Shown: positions 1 through 5,616, counted from the first letter of the stretch. The stretch: 10,168 nucleotides of DNA from Euperipatoides rowelli (GCA_003024985.2 PXIH01S0013373.1), one strand, 5' to 3'. Numbers and translations: made by a program. Notes: generated from the letters alone by a model not told the origin.

Positions 1-87
1 AATATAACAAATTGATTAATTAAACAAGCATTTTTTTACTAAAATACACATAAATCAATAAAGTTGAAATAGGCATTGATAAACCAC

Positions 88-191
88 TTTAAGACGTTGG
101 GGAAACATGTTAGAACAAGTTAAAGGATGGAAAAGTACGGGCTGGTAATTGGTCTAAGCCAATCACATGGGGGTACCTTACTGTATAAAAG
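88..191 (+). promoter_or_regulatory. Left arm of an inverted promoter-like pair, with TATA box
   Basis: From TGTTAGAACAAGTTAA at 108 to the TATA box TATAAAA at 184-190, this stretch matches the reverse complement of 4027-4110 at roughly 85% by eye. Looser similarity extends outward to about 88 here and 4133 there. Shared blocks include GGAAAAGTACGGGC, ATTGGTCTAAG (a CCAAT-type motif) and ATCACATGGGGGTA, then a TATA box in each copy. The order of a TG start, a CCAAT-type box and a TATA box resembles the U3 part of an LTR or the promoter end of a transposon. The two copies diverge just after the TATA box. It could also be a terminal inverted repeat of a 4-kb element, but I see no target duplication outside the two arms. 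Confidence 0.6.
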
Positions 192-234
192 CCCCATGAA
201 ATAATTCAAAGTCACTATCTTCCCAAGAACCAAC

Positions 235-352
235 GAGAAGTCCTCAACATTATTTCCACTGGAGTAGAAGCCCTCAACGTTATTTTCCACCAGAGTAGAA
301 GCCCTCAAAATTATGTCTACCGGAGTAGAAGCCCTCAACGTTATGCCCACCG
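235..352. repeat. 30-bp minisatellite, about four copies
   Basis: Copies begin with GAGAAG or GAGTAGAAG at 235, 262, 293 and 323 and end at 352. The consensus is near GAGTAGAAGCCCTCAACG followed by TTATGCCCACCG. Spacing is 31, 30 and 30 bases between the clearer copies. The unit length is divisible by three, and on the + strand it reads as a ten-residue repeat close to STGVEALNVM. One copy (262-292) has an extra base that breaks the frame. The minus strand is also open across it, so openness alone does not give the coding strand. Confidence 0.75.
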
Positions 353-377
353 GAGAAAAGGACACCATACTGAGTGA

Positions 378-508
378 AGATAGAGCGGACTATTAGGAGC
401 ATTGGTGCGGGCAGAGATGTCAAGTGGAGAGATGCCGAGTGATGAGATGGAGACCTTAGTGAGCCAAGAGATAGACGGACTTCTAGTGACATTGATGCGG
501 GCGGAGAT
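378..508. repeat. Imperfect direct duplication of about 41 bp
   Basis: AGATAGAGCGGACTATTAGG at 378, continuing to GCAGAGAT at 418, is repeated as AGATAGACGGACTTCTAGTG at 469, continuing to GCGGAGAT at 508. The offset is about 90 bases. Both copies contain ATTGGTGCGGGC or ATTGATGCGGGC. In the same + frame they encode LLGALVRAEM and LLVTLMRAEI, which suggests an in-frame duplication within a once-coding sequence. Confidence 0.55.
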
Positions 509-786
509 CACCGATCTTGAGCAGTAGTGTCAAACTGATTGATATTTCTCGCTACCAGAGAGAAATTGAACCTAAAACACCAATTAGATGTCAAGAAAAA
601 AGAACTTGGTAGCCTACATATAAAATATTTTTTTCTAAGTGTTTTATTTTATTAGACCTTAATCACCTTATATATTCATTATTTTTTTCTAAGTCTTTTA
701 TTAGTTGTTAGATATTCATTTCTTTTTTTGTTTCATTTATTTATAGAAAATTGCAAGCCTTTTATACCACAACCTGAAGTGATTAC

Positions 787-990
787 TGTACTGTATTGCA
801 TTATGATATATACAGTACAGTACATTGCATGCACTGCATGCAAGATAGAACTTATAAACCTGAAAGCCATTGTTATTCTCAAAAGTAGTCTTTTTAGTAG
901 TTTTGTACAGGAAAGACCCCTTTCCTAAGCAGTCCTAAATAAATTATAGTTCTCACTACACTGTCTGGTTCCTGTTCTTAGAATATTTCA
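787..990 (+). repeat. LTR of a Ty3/gypsy retrotransposon (204 bp, + copy)
   Basis: The LTR is bounded by TG (TGTACTGTATT at 787) and CA (AGAATATTTCA ending at 990), and a primer-binding site follows two bases later. The left boundary is supported by the minus-strand copy, where the same TGTACTGTAT (1420 down to 1411) directly follows a polypurine tract. Visible signals are a TATAAA at 853-858 and a polyadenylation signal AATAAA at 938-943. There is a 19-base imperfect palindrome at 825-843 (TTGCATGC and GCATGCAA arms) and a small stem at 910-925 (GGAAAG with CTTTCC). The first ~109 bp match the minus-strand fragment at 1420-1323; the rest has no second copy in the window. Confidence 0.75.
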
Positions 991-992
991 TT

Positions 993-1001
993 TGGCGACG
1001 A
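993..1001 (+). other. Primer-binding site complementary to tRNA-Ser
   Basis: TGGCGACGA begins two bases after the LTR end. It is complementary to a tRNA 3' end of the form TCGTCG plus CCA, as in animal tRNA-Ser(GCT). Nine bases match before divergence. Placement directly behind the LTR and 48 bases before the gag ATG is normal for gypsy elements. tRNA-Ser priming is known for Mag-like gypsy elements, so that lineage is a tentative assignment. Confidence 0.7.
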
Positions 1002-1049
1002 AATAAACATTAAGTCTTGGGGTTTTTTTTTGTTTTTAAAAAAGAGGAA

Positions 1050-1328
1050 ATGGATTCGAAAATCGAACCATTCGATCCATTAAGGATTAACTGGTCGAGA
1101 TATGTAGAAAGAGTCAAGTTTTTCCTCGAAGCCCACAATGTTAAGGAAGAAGCCAGGAAGGCCAAATGCTGTCTTAACGATCATGGAGGATTTCGCTTTT
1201 AATCTCCTGTGTGACCTGTTAGTCCAGACTCACCATCTACTAGCAGTCTAGCCTTGATTCTATCAACCTTAGAAGGCCATTTCTTGCCTAAACCGTTAGG
1301 TATCGAAAGATTTAAATTTCGTAAAAGA
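1050..1328 (+). pseudogene. Ty3/gypsy gag, N-terminal fragment with frameshifts
   Basis: Gag is the capsid polyprotein that packages retrotransposon RNA. The ATG at 1050 starts MDSKIEPFDP, then INWSRYVERVKFFLEAHNV, matching the usual gypsy gag opening in which FDP is followed by W, YVER and FFEAN-like motifs. The first frame stops at 1200. Homology continues through frame changes: DFAFNLLCDLL at about 1187-1220, then SPDSPST and LEGHFLPKP to GIERFKFRKR near 1328, equivalent to the family's GG-AF-LL-L, P and RFKF blocks. I chose 1050 over the upstream ATG at 1017, whose extra codons are a T-rich low-complexity run. The fragment ends abruptly at the inverted LTR piece; the rest of capsid and any nucleocapsid zinc knuckle are missing. 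Confidence 0.7.
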
Positions 1329-1420
1329 CTACTTTTAATAATAACATTGGCTTTCAGGCTAAGTTCTATCGTGCATGGCAGTGCATGCAATGTACTGTAA
1401 TGTATATATAATACAGTACA
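1323..1420 (-). repeat. Truncated 3' LTR of the minus-strand gypsy copy
   Basis: Read from 1420 downward it begins TGTACTGTATTATATATAC and keeps ACAGTACATTGCATGCACTG, GATAGAACTTAGCC, TGAAAGCCAATGTTATT and AAAAGTAGTCTTTT. This aligns with 787-895 of the + LTR. It stops at 1323-1330, where the sequence becomes gag on the other strand. The last ~95 bp of the LTR, including the polyadenylation signal, are lost. The shared GTAAAAGA at the break could be microhomology. Confidence 0.7.
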
Positions 1421-1440
1421 GTTTACTCCTTCTTTTACTT
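1421..1440 (-). other. Polypurine tract
   Basis: On the minus strand the 20 bases just before the LTR start read AAGTAAAAGAAGGAGTAAAC. A purine run abutting the 3' LTR is the standard primer for plus-strand DNA synthesis in LTR retrotransposons. It lies 25 bases after the probable pol stop (1466-1468), which fixes the left edge of the LTR. Confidence 0.6.
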
Positions 1441-1465
1441 GAAACCCAGACGGTCCAGTGGTCAC

Positions 1466-2756
1466 CTAGGTCTGGACGAATACCGGAGGGTGTGGGCGAC
1501 CGGGAAGTCTAAGGTCATTGGTAGAGTGGTTTGTTTGTTTGGAGTCTGGCTCAACTTGTTGGTGTGTAGTGTTTGCAGGTGCGACCAGGCCGTGAGGGGT
1601 GGACTAGGCGGGGGAATTGGTGGCATGGGTGTAGCTGATCAGCATGTCTCTTCCCTTCCTTACCAATTTGAAAAATGATTCAGAAAGAGACAGGGCTTAT
1701 GATTTTTTTATTTTCCCCGATTTCCCATTTCTGGGCATATTTGCTTAGATGGTAGGATCTGGCTAAGACGCTCTGGCCGATGGTGAACTTGCCCTTGAAG
1801 CAGGCTATAGGCAAGGGGGTAGGGTTTTTTTATCCTTTGTAACCGGTCTCGTAAAGTCCGACCAAGGAGCATCTCGGCCTGTAATTGTCCAAGGGTTATG
1901 TGTAGGGTGCACCGATACTTGAACAAGAGTTCATTTAGCCTGATTTGCAGGGGGACTTTGGGGTCCTTTTCCACCTTGAGGAGTAAATTTTTGAAAGTGT
2001 CNACAAATTTCTCGGCTTGACCATTTGATGCNGGGTGGTAGGGTGGGCTTTTCGTATGCAGAATTCCCCGGTTCCTGCAGAATTGTTCAAAGATGGCAGA
2101 GGTAAACTGTGTCCNNTTGTCAGAGACCAGATGTTCGGGGTATCCAAAACTGGTGAAAGTTTTGTCTAGTTCGGTCATGATCGAGTTGGAATCTATACCA
2201 GATAGTACTGTAACCTCTGTCCATTTCGAGAAGGCATCAACTAGAATGAGGATCATTTTGTCCAGGAAGGGTCCCATGAGGTCAAGGTGTACCCTTTGTC
2301 AGACCTCCCCCGGGTCTGATCCAATGATGTATTGGAGTCTTAGATGGGTTTCTCGCTTGTAGTTGGCAGGTTTTGCAAGAGGAGACTTTCAGTTCAATAT
2401 CTCGGTCTATCTTTGGCCACCAGTAGGTAGAACGAGCTAGTAGCTTTATTTTTACGACTCCAAAGTGTCCCTGGTGCAGTTCTTTTAAGATATGAGGGCG
2501 AATGGCAGTAGGGATGACAACTCTAAGGCACAAAGGAGGCAACCTTCATGCAAGGAGAGTTGCTCTTCCTTAAGTTTGTAAGGTGTAGTACTTTTTTCTT
2601 TGCTCTGCTTCTGAGCCATTCACTTTTGGCGAATGTACAAATTTTCGACAACTCAGGATCCATAGCAGTTTCCCTGGCGATGTCTTGGACCACCCAGGGG
2701 AAGTTTTCAAGAAGATGTACGACTAGTATGTCATCTGGTAGTTCTTCTGAAGAGAA
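1466..2756 (-). pseudogene. Ty3/gypsy pol, integrase part (broken)
   Basis: Integrase inserts element cDNA into the genome. After a linker containing LHEGCLL, the zinc-binding region shows ELHQGHFG and later CKTCQ (about 2480-2365), the HHCC module, with ARSTYWWPKID between. The catalytic core keeps its DDE triad: LVDAFSKWTEV (about 2245), LVSD before TQFTSAIF (about 2118), and NGQAEKF (about 2016). The GPY/F-like tail is recognisable as KFTIGQSVLARSY (about 1785) and RHADQLHP (about 1640), and a likely stop TAG is at 1466-1468. Damage includes frame changes near 2560-2530, a TGG-to-TGA type stop plus shift near 2300, and further breaks at about 1750-1650. Ambiguous bases lie at 2002, 2032 and 2115-2116. 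Frame damage rules out a functional protein even though the triad survives. Confidence 0.85.
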
Positions 2757-3423
2757 GGTGTCAGGTAGTGGCAGTCTAGATAATGCATTAGCATTGATGT
2801 TGTCCTTAGAGGGCTTATAGCAAATCTCAAAATCATATGCCGCGAGAATGACGGCCCATCTTTGAAGACTGGCGGCAATATCCAGGATCTCTTTAGTGGC
2901 GTGGAATATTCTTGTTAATGGTTGTGATCCATGAATAAGGTAAATTTCCTGCCAAAAAGGAACTTGTGGAACTTTTTTACACCAAAAACAATGACGAGGG
3001 CTTCTTTATCTAGTTGACTATAATTTTGCTCTGTTTTTGATAANGTGCGGGAGNNGAACATGATNGGTNTTTCTGAGCCGTCGGAGAATTTATGGNATAG
3101 GATAGCAGCGATGCCCCAAGGGNNNGCATCTNTAGCAAGAATGATGGGGAGCTTGGGATTGTAGTGTGTTAAAATTTCATTAGAAGTAACAGCCAATTTG
3201 ATTTGAAGAAATTGATGCGGGCTTCCTTGCTCAATGACCATTTAGTATTTTTACATAAAAGATTGTTCAGTACAGCGGTTTTGGTGGCTAAATCTGGTAT
3301 AAACTTTCTATAATAGCCTACCAAACCCAAAAATGAGCGTAATTGATCCGAATTCTTTGGCTCTGGGGCCAAGGTGATGACCTTGACTTTAGCAGGAGAG
3401 GGCTGTATCCCTAATGCTAACAT
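2757..3423 (-). pseudogene. Ty3/gypsy pol, end of reverse transcriptase and RNase H (broken)
   Basis: The first recognisable residues (3423 downward) are GIQPSPAKVKVI, then LRSFLGLVGYYRKFIPDLA, the thumb region after the RT active site. RNase H follows in another frame: PWGIAAIL beside the first catalytic Asp, SRXLSKTEQNYSQLDKEAL with the Glu, and FGVKKFHKFLFGRKFTL ending at MDHN. A further shift at about 2925 leads to PLTRIF, AASLQRWAVILAAYDFEICY and NALSRLPLP, the typical gypsy connection to integrase. The RT palm and fingers and the protease are missing: homology stops at 3423, where unrelated sequence begins. Thirteen ambiguous bases lie between 3044 and 3132. Family assignment is firm; lineage is uncertain. 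Confidence 0.85.
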
Positions 3424-3633
3424 TTGACGACATCAGTACGAAAGTATAACAATTCATCACTGACTTAAAAATATCGTCAGTGCAATTCATACGGAAAATT
3501 GTATTATTTTTCCAAGTATGTGAATTTGTGATGTATATATTTTTTGGTTTGTTTAATGGCTAAATTAATTCTAAAAAATAATAAAATAAATAAATAATTA
3601 AAATTGATACTTCAAATAGCTAAAATAATCTAT

Positions 3634-3731
3634 TCTTTGAAAAACGGAACATTATCAAGTCCCAAGGCATTCTCTGGGGACACCGGTACTGTATCTTTGA
3701 AAACGGGACTGTCCCAAGTAAAACGGGATGA
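3634..3731. repeat. 60-bp offset duplication with GGGAC/GTCCC inverted motif
   Basis: TCTTTGAAAAACGGAAC at 3634 is repeated 60 bases later as TCTTTGAAAACGGGAC at 3694. The second copy runs into GGGACTGTCCC (3705-3715), an inverted repeat around one T, then AAGTAAAACGGGATG to 3731. CAAGTCCCAAGG near 3656 is a partial partner. Clustered ACGGGA and GTCCC motifs resemble the ends of DNA transposons, but I see no matching terminal repeat or target duplication. Confidence 0.45.
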
Positions 3732-3840
3732 ATAGGATCCCTATGCTAAGCCATAAGCATAAGGGGCTTAAAATTAAATGTAAACGTTATTAAAAATGCT
3801 ACCCCATAAGTTAGAAAAAAACTTTGAAAATATAAATATC

Positions 3841-3915
3841 TTAGAAAAAATAAAACTATCTTAGAAAAATAAAACTATCTTAGAAAAATTAAACTATCTT
3901 AGAAAATAAAACTTA
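3841..3915. repeat. 19-20 bp tandem array, about four copies
   Basis: The unit TTAGAAAAATAAAACTATC starts at 3841, 3861, 3880 and 3899 with one- or two-base differences; the last copy is partial. A related TTAGAAAAAA is at 3811. On the minus strand the unit contains TTTTTCTAAG. The same TTTTTTTCTAAG string occurs at 628-639 and 682-693 on the + strand, downstream of the left inverted arm, hinting that the inverted pair extends into these tails. Confidence 0.75.
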
Positions 3916-4026
3916 CTTTTTTTCTATCGTGAATTCTACAGTAAGCAGGTGGATTAATTCTAGCTCTCTTGATAGCAGCAGGCTGGATCAGGAATGATGA
4001 ATGAATTTCTTTAGTTATTTCTCGGT

Positions 4027-4133
4027 CTATTTATATGGTATAGTACCCCCATGTGATCGACTTAGACCAATCAGCGGCCCGTACTTTTCCTGCCTTAACT
4101 TGTTCTAACATGTACCCCCAACATGTTTTAACA
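4027..4133 (-). promoter_or_regulatory. Right arm of the inverted promoter-like pair, with TATA box
   Basis: On the minus strand it starts TGTTAAAACATGTTGGGGG at 4133, then TGTTAGAACAAGTTAA at 4110, a GATTGGTCTAAG block, ATCACATGGGGGTA, and the TATA box TATAAATA (4035-4028). It is the inverted partner of 88-191. This copy looks more complete at its outer end, with TGTT as a possible true LTR-type start. Downstream on the minus strand is non-coding or decayed sequence with a GTAAGT donor match at 3916-3911. Confidence 0.6.
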
Positions 4134-4206
4134 TGATGGCGTATGACGTATGCTAATTACACCTGACTTCAAACCCTATACTTATAGTAAGTGAGGGTCA
4201 TGTGAT

Positions 4207-4396
4207 AAGATGGCCACCATTTTGTCCGCCATTTTAAATAAATTAAAATTTAAAAAAAAAAAATTTTTGAAAAAAAAAAGACCGCCATTTTGGCCGCCAT
4301 CTTAGCCGCCATTTTGAATAAATTAATTTTTTTTTCAGAAATATTTTCCATGTTTTTGCGCATGCGCAATCCAAGATGGCCACCGTCCGCCATTTT
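4207..4396. repeat. Cluster of CCGCCATTTT / AAGATGGCC motifs
   Basis: CCGCCATTTT or CCGCCATCTT occurs at 4226-4235, 4282-4291, 4294-4303, 4306-4315 and 4387-4396. AAGATGGCC, related to its complement, is at 4207-4215 and 4373-4381. Several copies continue as GAATAAATT plus A-rich sequence, showing a degenerate repeat unit rather than scattered words. CCGCCATNTT is the known YY1-binding consensus in animals. Occupancy here is inference. Confidence 0.6.
4356..4369. promoter_or_regulatory. NRF1-like palindrome
   Basis: TTGCGCATGCGCAA is a perfect 14-base palindrome containing GCGCATGCGC, the consensus bound by the NRF1 family in animals. It lies among YY1-like motifs in otherwise very AT-rich sequence where CpG is rare, which makes it conspicuous. 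Function is not shown by sequence alone. Confidence 0.45.
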
Positions 4397-4650
4397 GAAT
4401 AAATTTAAAAAAAAATAATTTTCGAAAAATATTTTCTATTAAAGTTAAAGAACTAAATTTATTTCCAAAAATATTTTCTAAGTTATTTTTTTTTGTTCCC
4501 CTCTAAATAAGAATCATTATTTAATTTTTTTTCTTTATAAATAAATACAAATTGTATGTTGCAAATAAAAGATTTAATATTTGAAATTTCTGTTGTGATC
4601 ATTTTTTAATATGATTAGGTTTTCAATATTTATTTTTCAAATCTTTTTTA
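4397..4650. other. AT-rich stretch without recognisable features
   Basis: The sequence is mostly A and T runs with AATATTTTCTA-like words at 4428-4438 and 4470-4480. No open frame of note, no repeat with clear boundaries and no RNA gene signature is visible. Confidence 0.5.
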
Positions 4651-4941
4651 TTTCAATGCATGATGGGAGGTGGGCTAGAACCTAAGACAATAGAACTGGA
4701 ACAGGAACCGGAAATCGGCCATCTTGTGCCGGTTAATCCAGAGTGGGAGGGGCATCTAACGGAATAACCGGATATGGAAGTCAGCCATCTTGGATTTTTG
4801 CAATGTATCATGGGAAAATGGGCTAGAACCTAAGACAATAGAACAGGAACCGGAAGTCTGAAATTAGCTCACTTCCGGTCTTAAAATGGCCCTAGACCTG
4901 TATAAAATAGGAACCGGAAGTTGACCATCTGGATTTTGCAA

Positions 4942-4953
4942 TGCATTGTGGGA
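4942..4953 (+). promoter_or_regulatory. ZNF143-like motif
   Basis: TGCATTGTGGGA resembles part of the ZNF143/Staf site found in many animal promoters. Related but weaker forms are ATGCATGATGGGA near 4657 and TGTATCATGGGAA near 4804, at equivalent places in the repeat units. TGCATTGTGG recurs near 9522 outside the block. The match is to the core only. Confidence 0.3.
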
Positions 4954-5080
4954 CATATAATACCCATAATGCATCATAATATAGCATCAGATGACTCACT
5001 TCCGGTTAAAATGCCCTAAACCTATAAGAAATAGGAACCGTAAGTTGGCCATCTTGGATTTTCTACCACAGGAACCGGAA

Positions 5081-5090
5081 GTCACGTGAC
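5081..5090. promoter_or_regulatory. USF-type E-box overlapping an ETS-like site
   Basis: GTCACGTGAC is a perfect palindrome and the high-affinity consensus for USF-type bHLH-ZIP proteins. It overlaps the last two bases of ACCGGAAGT (5074-5082) and is followed by CGGT (5091-5094), so CCGG flanks it on both sides. It is the only such E-box in the block. Confidence 0.4.
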
Positions 5091-5150
5091 CGGTACAGGA
5101 AGTGGCCAAACAGGAAAACGGAAGTGGGCCAGAACGAACATTTCTTATCT

Positions 5151-5330
5151 ACTATGGTTTAGTGAGGGATAGTACCTTTCATATGGACACAGGGTTGAGA
5201 CATGGTTTAGTGATGGATAGTTAGGATCATTCAAATGGACATAGTTGAGACATAGTTTAGTGATTGATAGTACAATTCATATGGACACTTTATCCGTGGT
5301 TTAGTGATGGATAAAACCTTTCAAATAGCC
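5151..5330. repeat. 44-50 bp tandem repeat, nearly four copies
   Basis: GGTTTAGTGA-type starts are at 5156, 5204, 5254 (AGTTTAGTGA) and 5298. Each copy continues with GGATAGTACCTTTCATATGG-like sequence; the first three also have GACACAGGGTTGAGACAT or a decayed form. Spacing is 48, 50 and 44 bases. The array abuts the ETS-rich block. No coding capacity is apparent. Confidence 0.7.
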
Positions 5331-5355
5331 ATCAGCATCACAGCAACCTGAGACA

Positions 5356-5451
5356 CTATCTTGATACTGGTCGAGTCTTGGTTGGGTCATATTCAGCAAT
5401 CATGTGAAAACTTTCCTGGCTCAACCATGTTTCATCAATGTTAAATTGATT
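5356..5451 (-). pseudogene. Possible scrap of a DDE transposase
   Basis: On the minus strand 31 codons from 5451 to a TAG stop at 5358-5356 read NQFNIDETWLSQ, then MIAEYDPTKTRPV. The NIDETWL core resembles the second catalytic Asp region of IS630/Tc1/mariner-type (DDE_3) transposases, in which hydrophobic residues precede DE. Upstream the frame is closed by a stop 18 bases before this segment, and no other transposase block is visible. A chance match in a short frame is quite possible. Confidence 0.25.
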
Positions 5452-5616
5452 CTCATGAGATCTTTACTCTTCACAAGATAGAATCATCATTTCTGTTTAA
5501 CAGAATAAAAGGGAAAAAGCAACTTGATTTTTTTTAATTTAAAAATTGTTTTCAAACGTAACACATATAATTTAACTTTACCCATAATGTTCATTTAACA
5601 TATAAAAATTATATTG

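Larger units (their letters stand above)
235..612 (+). pseudogene. Decayed reading frame with decapeptide repeats and a coiled-coil-like tail; family unknown
   Basis: The + strand downstream of the TATA box at 184-190 gives protein-like segments separated by frame breaks. First come the decapeptide repeats (close to STGVEALNVM), then PTGEKDTILSED. Next is a 47-codon frame at 384-527 containing two related pieces, SGLLGALVRAEMSS and DGLLVTLMRAEITD, ending in a TAG stop. A further frame at about 531-612 reads VKLIDISRYQREIE and, after another shift, KHQLDVKKKELGS, which has charged, heptad-like spacing. I do not recognise the family. A degenerate first ORF of a retroelement or other transposon would fit its place behind a promoter-like repeat. 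Real coding origin is an inference from repeat structure and composition, since at least three frame breaks are needed. Confidence 0.35.
787..3423. mobile_element. Rearranged, fold-back Ty3/gypsy retrotransposon remnant
   Basis: This span joins two opposite halves. On the + strand are the LTR, primer-binding site and the first ~280 bases of gag. From about 1323 onward, read on the minus strand from 3423, are the end of reverse transcriptase, RNase H, integrase, polypurine tract and the first ~98 bp of the 3' LTR. Both LTR pieces are of one family (roughly 80-85% alike by eye), so the halves probably come from the same element or two close relatives. Missing are the rest of gag, protease, the catalytic RT core with its YxDD box, and a complete second LTR. 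Nothing here can be autonomous. A rearranged single insertion, two overlapping insertions in opposite orientation, and an assembly join remain possible. Confidence 0.75.
3424..4026. other. No gene; short repeats between pol and the right inverted arm
   Basis: No protein similarity is visible on either strand. The stretch holds a small inverted repeat (CACTGAC at 3458-3464 with GTCAGTG at 3476-3482), a GGGAC-type duplication (3634-3731), an imperfect inverted ATGCTTA/TAAGCAT region near 3750-3770, and a 19-20 bp tandem array (3841-3915). On the minus strand GTAAGT at 3916-3911 is a good splice-donor match behind an open frame ending HDRKK, but no start codon or partner acceptor is evident. Confidence 0.5.
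4651..5140. repeat. Degenerate 120-146 bp repeat units loaded with ETS-like sites
   Basis: Recurring blocks define the units. GGGCTAGAACCTAAGACAAT occurs at about 4672 and 4820. TTTGCAATG near 4797 and 4935 is matched by TTTCAATG near 4651. CTCACTTCCGGT is at 4868 and 4995. AATAGGAACCG(G/T)AAGTTG is near 4907 and 5031. CCATCTTGGATTTT is at 4785 and 5049. The core ACCGGAAGT, the optimal ETS/GABP motif, is at 4849-4857, 4913-4921 and 5074-5082, inverted at 4871-4879 and 4998-5006, and decayed at 4707-4715, 4767-4775, 5037-5045 and 5118-5126. ACTTCCGGT is followed by ACCGGAAGT (or ACCGTAAGT) 33 and 31 bases later in successive units. A transposon or satellite origin is likely; I see no terminal repeats. 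Confidence 0.65.

Noticed and set aside
120-492. Two minus-strand open frames (82 and 70 codons) with NNVEGFYSSG-like decapeptide repeats
   Set aside because: They are the reverse reading of the 30-bp minisatellite. The + reading continues into further protein-like, duplicated segments, and a TATA box lies upstream on the + strand, so I prefer the + strand.
728-928. + strand open frame of 66 codons
   Set aside because: It crosses the LTR boundary at 787 and has no recognisable protein features; LTR sequence explains it.
108-990. Treating 108-990 as one long 883-bp LTR
   Set aside because: In the minus-strand copy the LTR starts at TGTACTG directly after a polypurine tract, which fixes the left edge at 787 in the + copy. 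The 108-786 sequence is therefore something else.
1199-1465. Minus-strand open frame of 88 codons
   Set aside because: It crosses the polypurine tract, the LTR fragment and antisense gag, so it is open by chance across a junction.
1439-1678. + strand open frame of 79 codons
   Set aside because: It is the antisense of the pol C-terminal region, whose minus-strand reading contains RHADQLHP and FVQT before a stop.
4207-5140. A true CpG-island promoter of a host gene
   Set aside because: CpG is not generally enriched, the motifs lie in degenerate repeats, and no first exon is visible next to the block on either strand.
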